This document shows, in pieces, positions 1-6,546 of a DNA stretch of 43,506 bases. The position numbers were made by a program, and so were the translations under genes. Below the pieces are notes generated by a model. The model worked only from the letters and a program-made list of their open reading frames with translations. It was not told where the DNA came from and did no database searches. Origin of the DNA: Candidatus Moraniibacteriota bacterium (GTDB taxonomy: Bacteria; Patescibacteriota; Minisyncoccia; Moranbacterales; GWC2-37-73); assembly GCA_013336225.1 (NCBI GenBank), contig JAAXUC010000008.1, forward strand, positions 1 through 43,506. The letters are read 5' to 3'. Positions within the stretch are counted from its first letter, which is position 1. Each line of letters starts with the position of its first letter.

Positions 1-2
1 TT

Positions 3-380
3 GAAATGATTGAGGGGCATCACTCCTGGGCAACCTCAGCCTTTATTTTGGCATTGCTTGGCTGGTTGCCGCTCATTTTTGGTGGGCCAGAGTTTAATCA
101 AAGTGTGTTAGCTCATAATTTGCCATTTGTAACACGCTATTTGATGACATTGGCAATGACTGGTTTGATCATTTCAATGTTTCTCAGTTTTGTGCTTTTG
201 CCGCCGCGTCCAGCCAAATATGGCAAAAAACGTTATATCTACATGTTTCTGCAATGGTTTTTGGCCCCGATAATTGCACCAACATTGGGAGCAATTCCAG
301 CTATTGATTCTCAGACACGCATCTTGTTCAAGCAATATTTTGGGGAATTTTGGGTAACTGATAAAATACGCAAGAAATAA
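3..380 (+). CDS. Membrane glycosyltransferase (family 2-like), C-terminal fragment
   Basis: The reading frame is already open at the window edge, so the protein is cut at its N-terminus. The visible part has at least two hydrophobic segments (around residues 10-27 and 45-66 counted from the Met at base 6), a short Pro/Lys-rich cytoplasmic loop (PPRPAKYGKK), a further hydrophobic stretch and the C-terminal region GAIPAIDSQTRILF. I recognise this tail from large CPR proteins that carry a GT2 catalytic domain followed by membrane helices. The catalytic domain itself is outside the window, so the family call rests on the tail alone. It is followed after 16 bases by a WecA/TagO-like gene on the same strand, which fits a cell-surface glycan role. 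Confidence 0.55.
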   Translation, partial: EMIEGHHSWATSAFILALLGWLPLIFGGPEFNQSVLAHNLPFVTRYLMTLAMTGLIISMFLSFVLLPPRPAKYGKKRYIYMFLQWFLAPIIAPTLGAIPAIDSQTRILFKQYFGEFWVTDKIRKK

Positions 381-396
381 ATGCGAGGAATATGCT

Positions 397-1434
397 ATGG
401 ACCATTCTCTATTTTTGATGCCACTGCTTATTTCCTGTCTAATATCAACATTCTTATTGTTGATCTTGATAGTTGTTGGTCGCAGGTGTAGTATTTTGGA
501 ATCTCGCATTTCCAAGAGACACCTGCATAAAATTGGAACCTTGCGTTTTGGGGGAGTAGCACTGATCTTATCTTTCGTAGCCACTATTCTTTTGGATAAG
601 AATCTGATTATCAGCACACCGCTTATGGGTGTGCTTTTTGCTAGTTTGGCAATTTTGATCTTGGGGGTTGTGGATGATTTTAAACAAATATCTTGGAAAT
701 TGCAACTCTGCTTTCAATTTTTTATTGTGATTTTTGTATATGGCATGGGCGTCAAACTTGAATATATGTCCAATCCCTTTGGTGGAATCTTATTGTTTCA
801 AACTGGACTTGGAAGTTTGATTGGATTATTTATTTGTGTTGCTTGGGTGATTTTCTTGATGAATGCCTTAAATTGGGTTGATGGAGTTGATGGAGTGGCT
901 GGAGGAATTACTTTGATTGGAGTGGTGACAATCTTCGTGTTGAGTTTGCGACCAGAAGTCAATCAGCCGCCAATTGGCATCATTACTGCAGCCCTTATGG
1001 GTGGATTACTAGCTTTCATTCTTTTAAATTTTAATCCTGCTAAAATTATGGCTGGTACTAGTGGCTCAATTTTCATGGGTTTCATGCTGGCGATCATGGC
1101 AATTTTTGCTGGTGCAAAGATTGCCACCACCTTGCTCGTGTTGGCAGTTCCGGTCATTGATGCACTCTGGGTGATCATTGAGCGATTCAGAGCTGGCGCG
1201 TCAATTTTTTCTGCAGACAGGAGGCATCTGCATTTCAGACTATTAGAACTTGGCTGGTCAGTGAAAAGGATTTGCTTGTTTTATTATGTCATCACGATCT
1301 TGGTTGCTTTGGTTTCACTTAATACTGGCGCGCTTGGCAAAGCTGTTACATTTGTTTTAATTTCCCTGATAATGGTGAGCACATTTGTGTTTATCAGTAA
1401 AAAGATTGAAACAAAAGAGTTGAGTTTGTCTTAA
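397..1434 (+). CDS. WecA/TagO-like undecaprenyl-phosphate sugar-1-phosphate transferase
   Basis: Polytopic membrane protein of 345 aa, the usual length for the MraY/WecA (glycosyltransferase 4) family. These enzymes move a sugar-1-phosphate from a UDP-sugar to undecaprenyl phosphate, the first step of many surface polymers. Family motifs are visible: the cytoplasmic DD pair in GVVDDFKQ, NWVDGVDGVAGG (the N-x-x-D-G-x-D-G-x-x-x-G motif), and DRRHLHFRLLELG, the His-rich loop typical of the WecA/TagO branch rather than MraY. About ten hydrophobic helices can be counted. A GAGGA sequence lies about 12 bases before the ATG. It follows the glycosyltransferase fragment and is followed after 13 bases by a DUF192 gene, so the three probably form an envelope operon. 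The sugar substrate cannot be read from the sequence. Confidence 0.85.
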   Translation: MDHSLFLMPLLISCLISTFLLLILIVVGRRCSILESRISKRHLHKIGTLRFGGVALILSFVATILLDKNLIISTPLMGVLFASLAILILGVVDDFKQISWKLQLCFQFFIVIFVYGMGVKLEYMSNPFGGILLFQTGLGSLIGLFICVAWVIFLMNALNWVDGVDGVAGGITLIGVVTIFVLSLRPEVNQPPIGIITAALMGGLLAFILLNFNPAKIMAGTSGSIFMGFMLAIMAIFAGAKIATTLLVLAVPVIDALWVIIERFRAGASIFSADRRHLHFRLLELGWSVKRICLFYYVITILVALVSLNTGALGKAVTFVLISLIMVSTFVFISKKIETKELSLS

Positions 1435-1447
1435 GAATATTTTATGT

Positions 1448-1897
1448 ATGTCTAAAATAAAAAAATATGTAGCGTTATTACTGGCTGGATCTTTGCTAGC
1501 TTTCTTGTTTGGCTATCTTTTTATCTATCAATATTCGGTGGCTGGAAACGAAGTGGTTTCCATTAAATTGCATGAGAAAACATTTCGAGCAGAAGTTGTC
1601 ACTAGTCAGCAAGCAATGGCAAAAGGTTTGGGACAACGAGATGATTTATGTGAAAATTGTGGCATGCTTTTTGAATTTCCAAAAGCAGCTAAACATTCTT
1701 TCTGGATGAAAGATATGCGTTTTCCGCTTGATATAATCTGGATTACCCAAGGAAAGATTGTATATATTGAGAAAAATGTTCAGTCAACATTCTTGGAAAC
1801 CATTACACCCCCTGAAAATGCGGACATGGTTTTGGAGATCAATGCTGGAATTGTTGATCAGCTTGGAGTAAAAGTGGGGGATGTTGTTAAACTTTAG
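1448..1897 (+). CDS. DUF192 family exported or membrane-anchored protein
   Basis: 149-aa protein with a single N-terminal hydrophobic segment (about residues 8-27) that is either a signal peptide or a membrane anchor, followed by a DUF192 domain. Diagnostic features are the region RAEVVTSQQAMAKGLGQR, GMLFEFP, the motif HSFWMKDMRFPLDIIWI and the C-terminal ADMVLEINAGIVDQLGVKVGD. The family is a small beta-rich fold, widespread in bacteria and archaea, with no settled biochemical role. Two Cys residues (CENCGM) form a CxxC, a common variation in the family. The gene ends shortly before a repeat element and a strong hairpin at 2102-2134 that probably terminates the operon. Confidence 0.85.
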   Translation: MSKIKKYVALLLAGSLLAFLFGYLFIYQYSVAGNEVVSIKLHEKTFRAEVVTSQQAMAKGLGQRDDLCENCGMLFEFPKAAKHSFWMKDMRFPLDIIWITQGKIVYIEKNVQSTFLETITPPENADMVLEINAGIVDQLGVKVGDVVKL

Positions 1898-1954
1898 TTT
1901 GGAATTATATGTAGTATGAGATTATATGAATAGAAGAATGCAATTTTTGTCTCA

Positions 1955-2060
1955 CCTGCTTTCTCTTGAGAGCACGCTTCGCAGCCGAAAATCTATGACT
2001 GCTCACTCGGACCTCACTGTCGCTCGCTACGGCTTCAAGAAAAAACAGGTGGAGCAGAAA
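1955..2060. repeat. Dispersed palindromic repeat, family 2
   Basis: The ends are roughly inverted (CACCTG near 1955, CAGGTG near 2047). The inner part ACCTCACTGTCGCTCGCTAC is shared, with few differences, with 18110-18130 (ACCTCGCTGTCGCTCGCTGT). In both places a Phe/Ser/Arg-rich ORF appears on either strand, which I take as a by-product of the repeat rather than a gene. Confidence 0.55.
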
Positions 2061-2101
2061 CCACACACAACACATGATTTTTTGTTTATAGTAATAAAAA
2101 C

Positions 2102-2134
2102 ACAAAACACTCCCGCTTGGCGGGAGTGTTTTGT
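2102..2134. terminator. Bidirectional rho-independent terminator
   Basis: Perfect stem of about 15 bp (ACAAAACACTCCCGC paired with its complement, 2102-2116 with 2120-2134) and a 3-base loop TTG. A-rich and T-rich ends serve both strands. It sits between the convergent DUF192 gene and the LysM-like gene, so it can end both transcripts. Confidence 0.85.
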
Positions 2135-2205
2135 TTGTGTAAACTTCTTTTCCGGAAAAGAACAAAATGTGTGTTGGTCAGATATTCATTGAGTTGGCTT
2201 CGGTG

Positions 2206-2790
2206 TTAGAGTGAAGAAACTCGAGCTGAATATTTTTCAAGATTCTTAAGTTGTCTTTCGTTAAGTGTTTTGGATTGAGCAATTGCCTTCTGTATGAGAT
2301 CCTTTGAGAATTCAATAGATGTTCCAACATGAACTCCTCCAGTATGTCCAACAGCTTTTCTTAGATAATCTTCAATGTAAATCTTGTGTTCTTTGGTCAA
2401 GGCTGAATCTGAGTTTTTCTCGAGATAATTGGCGGTTGCTTTGCGAGCAAGTGTGGTTAGGCTGTCATTTCTAACAGCGGTTTGAACGAAAGAACCTTCA
2501 GTTTCCTTGCTTGTTTGAGCAGAGGAAACAGCTGTTTTGATATCTTTGTTCTCCACGCTAGTCGTTGCCTTATCTTCTTCTGCTTGACTTTCGTCAGTAG
2601 CGCTCACTTCAGTTGTTTGGCTCTGATCGTCAGTCACGATAGGAGAGTTTGTTCTTTTTGAATATGAATAAATTCCTCCTGCAATGATGATAACGATTGC
2701 CACACTGATAACGATGCGAAGATTATCTTGAAACCATCTTTTTAGTTGTTCAGATTTTTCTTCTTGTTGTTCTGGTGTGTATTCTTCCAT
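2206..2790 (-). CDS. Single-pass membrane protein with a LysM-like C-terminal region
   Basis: 194 aa. A short acidic N-terminus (residues 1-24) precedes one membrane helix (about 25-42). A Ser/Thr/Glu/Gln-rich linker (45-105) follows, then a conserved-looking C-terminal part beginning VRNDSLTTLARKATANYLEKN. That part resembles the first half of a LysM peptidoglycan-binding motif (usual form: a-GDSLt-lArk). Many CPR genomes carry proteins of this layout and they are presumed to sit on the outer face of the membrane. The start is supported by GGAAGG seven bases upstream. The 5' region has a good promoter (2969-2997) and a roughly 170-base leader that contains a 22-codon ORF whose stop overlaps this start (TAATG). 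Function is inferred only from layout. Confidence 0.7.
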   Translation of the reverse strand: MEEYTPEQQEEKSEQLKRWFQDNLRIVISVAIVIIIAGGIYSYSKRTNSPIVTDDQSQTTEVSATDESQAEEDKATTSVENKDIKTAVSSAQTSKETEGSFVQTAVRNDSLTTLARKATANYLEKNSDSALTKEHKIYIEDYLRKAVGHTGGVHVGTSIEFSKDLIQKAIAQSKTLNERQLKNLEKYSARVSSL

Positions 2791-2858
2791 TATGATTTCA
2801 CCTTCCTTTCTAGTTTACTGTCGGGCTGTTTAGGGCGCCGACTTGATCCTTTTGCCAT
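2790..2858 (-). CDS. Possible 22-aa leader peptide overlapping the next start codon
   Basis: Reads MAKGSSRRPKQPDSKLERKV and two more residues, then TAA whose last A is the A of the next gene's ATG. It is very basic. An in-frame TGA lies just upstream, so the ATG is the only plausible start. There is no good SD in front of it, only CTGAG about eight bases away. It would be translationally coupled to the LysM-like gene. Alternatively the frame is open by chance, since the SD of the downstream gene lies inside it. Confidence 0.3.
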   Translation of the reverse strand: MAKGSSRRPKQPDSKLERKVKS

Positions 2859-2968
2859 AAAGACTCAGGATTAGTGGATTAATTGTCAAAGGGCGCTTTC
2901 GTTGAAGCTTTATCTGCCTTGGATGAGTTTAGTCATCTTTGCAAATAAATTCTTCCTTTAGTGTCTTA

Positions 2969-2997
2969 ATTGTATCTTAGCCAAATTTGAGCGTCAA
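2969..2997 (-). promoter_or_regulatory. Sigma70-type promoter of the LysM-like gene
   Basis: On the minus strand: TTGACG, 17-base spacer, TACAAT. The expected start of transcription is near 2962, giving a leader of about 170 bases before the gene at 2790. Confidence 0.7.
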
Positions 2998-3420
2998 CTA
3001 GACAAAAAGTCCATTTTTTGGCGTAATAATGGGACAAATTTAAAAATGCAATATTTGAAATATGACAAAATGCCGACAAACGATATGCCGTATGCTTATG
3101 TGACATTGTTATTTTTATGATTTAAATTGAATGTGGTTATTATAAATATTAAATATTGTTGATATAATATTTTTCTAAAAGTGAATTGTTGTTTTCGAGA
3201 ATAAAAAATTAAAAAAGAATTACTGAATTAATTTGTATATAATTTTTAAAAATTATAAATTTAGAAAATAGCTTTGCTGATAATTTCGATGTTGAAATTT
3301 TTATATGAAAAGAGTTGTATGAATAAGTAGTGATAAAATGCAGTAATCATGGTATTAAAACAGTCTGTTGTATTTTTAATTTTTAATTTTGAATTTTGTG
3401 ACACTGTGGATAACTTTCTT
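2998..3420. other. AT-rich spacer with one DnaA box and no gene
   Basis: Very AT-rich stretch between divergent transcription units. I see no credible coding sequence: the 60-codon frame on the minus strand at 3261-3443 lacks an SD and family features. A perfect DnaA-box 9-mer (TGTGGATAA, complement TTATCCACA) lies at 3405-3413. A TTTTTAATTTTTAATTTTG tract near 3374 belongs to a low-complexity class that recurs near 15300-15420 and 39110-39185. Confidence 0.5.
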
Positions 3421-3423
3421 GCA

Positions 3424-3451
3424 TTGCTTTTTATGAAAAACATACTATAAT
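3424..3451 (+). promoter_or_regulatory. Promoter of the H1-like gene
   Basis: TTGCTT, 16-base spacer, TATAAT. It predicts an RNA start near 3458 and a leader of about 260 bases that contains the hairpin at 3606-3660. Confidence 0.55.
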
Positions 3452-3605
3452 TAAAGTACTGAAAAAAATATTTCTAAAATATTTTAACTCAGTGGATGTT
3501 GGTAGATATAAAAATAAAAAAGAGCGTTTGTTTTTTTGCATTCGCGTTAAGATAAAAATTAAAAGTATTTGTTTTCTGAAAAAATGTTTAGCATCATAGA
3601 CACGA

Positions 3606-3660
3606 CCCGCACCCTTTCTGAGGATTGATGGAGGGACTCAATCAGAGGAAAAGGTGCGGG
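3606..3660 (+). ncRNA. Leader hairpin upstream of the H1-like gene
   Basis: CCCGCACC (3606-3613) pairs perfectly with GGTGCGGG (3653-3660). An inner stem forms between TCTGA/ATTGA (3617-3627) and TCAATCAGA (3638-3646). No T-run follows, so it is not an ordinary terminator. It lies about 60 bases before the start codon of a gene with a very strong SD. It may be a stability or regulatory element of the mRNA; I recognise no known RNA family. Confidence 0.5.
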
Positions 3661-3720
3661 ACAAAAGAGTCTTGCTAAATATTCGCATAAGAGCAAATTC
3701 ATGAAAGGAGGTGTTTTACC

Positions 3721-3897
3721 ATGGCAGTAAAAAAAGTAGCTAAAAAAGCAGTTAAGAAGACTGTAAAAAAAGCAGTTAAGAAAGTTGCTAAAAAAGCAGT
3801 TAAGAAAGCAACAAAGACTGTAAAAAAAGCAGTTAAAAAAGCAGCTCCTAAGAAAGTTGCAAAGAAAGCAAAAAAAGTAGCAAAACGAAAGAAATAA
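3721..3897 (+). CDS. Histone H1-like Lys/Ala-rich DNA-binding protein
   Basis: 58-aa protein made almost entirely of K, A and V in repeats of the type VKKAVKKVAKKA, ending VAKRKK. It has no hydrophobic segment and no acidic residue. Such tails resemble the C-terminal domain of histone H1 and bacterial H1-like proteins (HctB, AlgP), which bind and compact DNA without specific sequence. The start is clear: AAAGGAGGTG, a full anti-SD match, lies 8 bases before the ATG. The DNA itself repeats (GTTAAGAA, AAAAAAGCAGTTAAG), so length variation by slippage is likely. A strong terminator follows at 3958-3994. The strong SD and its own promoter suggest high expression. Similar basic tails occur at the N-termini of HisS and NrdD in this window. 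Confidence 0.8.
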   Translation: MAVKKVAKKAVKKTVKKAVKKVAKKAVKKATKTVKKAVKKAAPKKVAKKAKKVAKRKK

Positions 3898-3957
3898 TTT
3901 CTTTTGATTCTATATAGTTTTTATCTTTTAGCTTCATTGTAAGCTTAAATATATCAA

Positions 3958-3994
3958 CAAACTAAAACCCGCCAAATTGGCGGGTTTTAGTTTG
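3958..3994. terminator. Rho-independent terminator after the H1-like gene
   Basis: A 16-bp stem (3958-3973 with 3979-3994, CAAACTAAAACCCGCC on the left arm) with a 5-base loop. A and T runs on the arms let it work in both directions. Confidence 0.85.
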
Positions 3995-4050
3995 GGGAAA
4001 GTTTTGCCTAACTTTTCTTTTAATAGAAAAGTTACAAAAGAAATCGCAAC

Positions 4051-4184
4051 CTGATGAAGATACTGTGGCAAAGACTTCGCTCTTCACTAAAATTTACACT
4101 GCGCGCCTTCGTCTGCTGACTGGCGCTACGTTTCAAAATTTCTTAACGCTCATCACTCGTTTTTCGCCTACGTACTTCATATGG
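4051..4184. repeat. Dispersed repeat, family 3, copy 1
   Basis: Begins CTGATGAAGATACTGTGGCA and ends TACTTCATATGG. Matching ends and the internal TTAACGCTCATCACTCGT occur again at 12041-12229. The ends are imperfectly inverted (GATGAAGATAC against GTACTTCAT). A small frame over it (4065-4268) is not supported by an SD or any family feature. The stretch from 4185 to 4264 holds only ATACGAAATAC-type short repeats. Confidence 0.6.
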
Positions 4185-4264
4185 TTGCAGGAAAATGCGG
4201 AAATGCAGAATACGAAATACGAAATACAAAATATTTACTTTAAATTTATCCTCGATAGAAGATA

Positions 4265-5245
4265 CTAAATACTAATCTTGCAGAGGCGCCATTTGCTGGC
4301 AAGATCTTTTTTGAACTCTATTTTTGCAGTAGGGAAGATTGATTTGATAAGTTTCGTCAGTGATTTTTTTTGCTCAGGACTAATTTCTAGAAACAGAGTG
4401 ACTGATGATTGATGTCTAGAGGATAAGTCTGAAGCAAAATTGATGACTTGATTTTTAACTTGTTCTAATAATTTTCGATAGTGAGCGAGTCCTTCCTCGG
4501 GGCTGAAAAGTGCAGATTTTGGTTCAAATTTTTTCACATCAATCGGCGCAGAATTGTAAATTTCCTTGGAAAGATAGGGAAGATTGGCAGTTATAATTAA
4601 ATTCGTAGCTCGTATTTTGTATTTCGTATTTTGTATGAATGCAGAGAGGAGATTGGACTTTACGAATCTTATTTCTTTATCTAAGTCGTGAGTCTTGGCA
4701 TTTTTCTTGGCAATTCTTAATGCACCTTCGCTGATATCTGTTGCGAAAAAACTTAATTTGTCATTCCGAGTGAAGCGAAGCGAAATCGAGGAATCTGAGC
4801 TCAGATCTCTCGACAAACTTGAGATGACGCCGTTTTGATTTGTATTTTTTGTTAATTCATTTGTAATTGCAATAATGATGCATCCTGATCCAGTTCCGAT
4901 GTCAATTATTTTTGTATCTTGTATCTCGTATCTTGTATCTTGCATGAGTTGGAGGGCTTCCTCCACCATTAGTTCAGTCTCTGGCCGCGGCACAAGCGTA
5001 TCTTTGTTGACAATAAAATCCAATCCATGAAATTCTTTGTGTCCTATGATATATGCAATAGGCTCACCACTAATCCTTCTTTGAATGCATTTTTTGATTT
5101 TCGTATCTTGTATTTTGGTTATCAAATATTTAGGGTATGTTAAAACAAATTCCCTCGTTTTTTTGAGAGAATTTGCGATGATTATTTCCAAGTCCAAATA
5201 ATCAATCTTACCTTTATATTCATTTGTGATTTCCAAAATGGTCAT
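4265..5245 (-). CDS. prmC: PrmC, release factor glutamine methyltransferase
   Basis: Methylates the Gln of the GGQ motif of release factors, using S-adenosylmethionine. Seen here: the N-terminal PrmC signature SGEPIAYIIGHKEFHGLDF and LVPRPETELMVEEAL (residues 59-97), SAM-binding DIGTGSG (115-121), and the active-site motif NLPY (221-224; NPPY in most families, NLPY being a tolerated variant). At 326 aa it is 40-50 residues longer than usual. The excess is explained by inserted repeat DNA: residues 140-162 are a palindromic repeat read in frame, and residues 45-50, 101-112 and 204-212 come from ATACGAAATAC-type short repeats. The insertions fall in surface loops between core strands, so activity may be kept. 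It begins 6 bases after prfA, the usual pairing. Confidence 0.9.
   Translation of the reverse strand: MTILEITNEYKGKIDYLDLEIIIANSLKKTREFVLTYPKYLITKIQDTKIKKCIQRRISGEPIAYIIGHKEFHGLDFIVNKDTLVPRPETELMVEEALQLMQDTRYEIQDTKIIDIGTGSGCIIIAITNELTKNTNQNGVISSLSRDLSSDSSISLRFTRNDKLSFFATDISEGALRIAKKNAKTHDLDKEIRFVKSNLLSAFIQNTKYKIRATNLIITANLPYLSKEIYNSAPIDVKKFEPKSALFSPEEGLAHYRKLLEQVKNQVINFASDLSSRHQSSVTLFLEISPEQKKSLTKLIKSIFPTAKIEFKKDLASKWRLCKISI
4760..4828. repeat. Palindromic repeat inserted in frame in prmC
   Basis: 69-base element starting GTCATTCCGAG and ending GAGATGAC (inverted ends), with inner AGCGAAGCGAAATCGAGGAA and TCTCTCGAC. This is the well-known GTCATTCC...GAATGAC class of small bacterial palindromic repeats, here inside a gene. 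It adds exactly 23 codons without a stop. Confidence 0.8.
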
Positions 5246-5251
5246 CTTGCT

Positions 5252-6325
5252 TTAAACTATTTGCATCTTAAGTTTGATATCTTCTTCTCTGAGTGCTTCA
5301 ACGATTGGATCAATATCTCCATTAAGGATTCCTTCCATATTGCTCCAAGACTGCTTGATGCGATGATCAGTGATACGGTCTTGTGGATAGTTATAGGTCC
5401 TGATTTTTTCACTGCGATCACCAGTTCCAACTTGGCTTTTGCGAGCATCTCCAAGTTCCTTGGCTTTTCTTTCTTCCTCAGCTTGCAAAAGACGAGAGCG
5501 CAAAACTTTCATAGCCTTTTCTTTGTTTTTGAGTTGAGATTTTTCATCCTGGCATGAAACAACCACGCCAGTTGGAATGTGAGTGATGCGCACAGCGCTC
5601 TTGGTGGTGTTTACTGATTGTCCGCCAGGTCCAGATGAACAAAAGGTGTCAATGCGAAGATCATTATCATTGATGGTTAAATCAATTTCCTCAGCTTCAG
5701 CCAAAACTGCCACAGTTGCAGTTGAGGTATGAATGCGTCCTTGTTTTTCAGTTTCAGGAATGCGCTGCACGCGATGAACGCCTGATTCAAATTTCATTTT
5801 TTGATAAACTGGATTGGTTGGGGTTCCATTTATTTCAAAAACAACCTCTTTGAAACCTCCAAGTTCAGTGCGATTGGAATTTAAAACAGAAAGTTTCCAA
5901 TTATTTTTTTCAGCAAATTTTGAATACATGCGAAAAAGACTGGCTGCAAAAAGAGCAGATTCATCTCCGCCGGCACCACCACGAATTTCAATGATGATGT
6001 TCTTTTCATCATTGGGATCCTTTGGCAAAAGCAGAACCTCAATTTCTTTTTCAAGTTCCGCCAGACGCTGCGAAAGCTCCATGTTTTCCTCCATGGCCAT
6101 TTCTTTCATCTCAGGATCATCATCTGTGTTGATGATTTCAGCATTGCCTTTCATGCTAGTATGGATTTTTTCAAGCTCTTCAATCTTGCCAATCATTTCA
6201 GTCAATTCTGATTGTCTTTTGCCAAGCTGAGCCATTTTCTTGGGATCAGAAAGAATCTCAGGGGAACTGAGTTGATCGGTGATATCCTGATATTCTTTTT
6301 TGATCGCTTCTAATTGTGGATTCAT
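5252..6325 (-). CDS. prfA: Peptide chain release factor 1
   Basis: Recognises UAA/UAG and triggers peptide release on the ribosome. The 357-aa length is typical. The catalytic GGQ lies at residues 234-236 in [18 protein letters not shown]. The codon-reading tripeptide region [20 protein letters not shown] carries PET at 190-192, which fits the PxT pattern of RF1 rather than the SPF of RF2. The N-terminal coiled coil (residues 1-100) is present. Upstream there is no SD (an A-run and GCTC precede the ATG). prmC follows in the same operon, so the substrate and its modifying enzyme are made together. Confidence 0.95.
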   Translation of the reverse strand: MNPQLEAIKKEYQDITDQLSSPEILSDPKKMAQLGKRQSELTEMIGKIEELEKIHTSMKGNAEIINTDDDPEMKEMAMEENMELSQRLAELEKEIEVLLLPKDPNDEKNIIIEIRGGAGGDESALFAASLFRMYSKFAEKNNWKLSVLNSNRTELGGFKEVVFEINGTPTNPVYQKMKFESGVHRVQRIPETEKQGRIHTSTATVAVLAEAEEIDLTINDNDLRIDTFCSSGPGGQSVNTTKSAVRITHIPTGVVVSCQDEKSQLKNKEKAMKVLRSRLLQAEEERKAKELGDARKSQVGTGDRSEKIRTYNYPQDRITDHRIKQSWSNMEGILNGDIDPIVEALREEDIKLKMQIV

Positions 6326-6398
6326 GAGCTTTTTTTTATAATACAGCTATAAGTCTAGCTTTTTAGGCAGGAAAAGTCAATAAATTAATGTTAATGTG

Positions 6399-6546
6399 TT
6401 TATTATCGAACGTAGTGAGTGAAATGATTTGTCAGCAGACAAAATCATTTCCGAGCGAGTGATGATAACAAATTGGTTAATACCTCGCGGCTTGCCGCGG
6501 AAACCCAAAGGGTTCGGGGCTTGCCCCGGGGTTAATACCTATTTAT
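6399..6546. repeat. Dispersed palindromic repeat, family 1, copy A
   Basis: Contains GTGAGTGAAATGATTTGTC and, inverted, GACAAAATCATTTCCGAGCG, then GATGATAACAA and the GC-rich ACCTCGCGGCTTGCCGCGG and GGGGCTTGCCCCGGGGTTAA. A closely similar but inverted copy lies at 16941-17063, and a shorter relative at 18028-18090. It fills the gap between prfA and rel. Confidence 0.7.

Noticed and set aside
1905-2192. ORFs of 86 and 88 codons on both strands
   Set aside because: They lie over a palindromic repeat and a terminator, have no SD and no recognisable domain.
3405-3413. Origin of replication
   Set aside because: Only one DnaA box was found, with no dnaA, dnaN, rpmH or clustered boxes, despite the AT-rich surroundings.
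4065-4268. 67-codon ORF before prmC
   Set aside because: Consists of the family 3 repeat and ATACGAAATAC repeats; no SD or domain.
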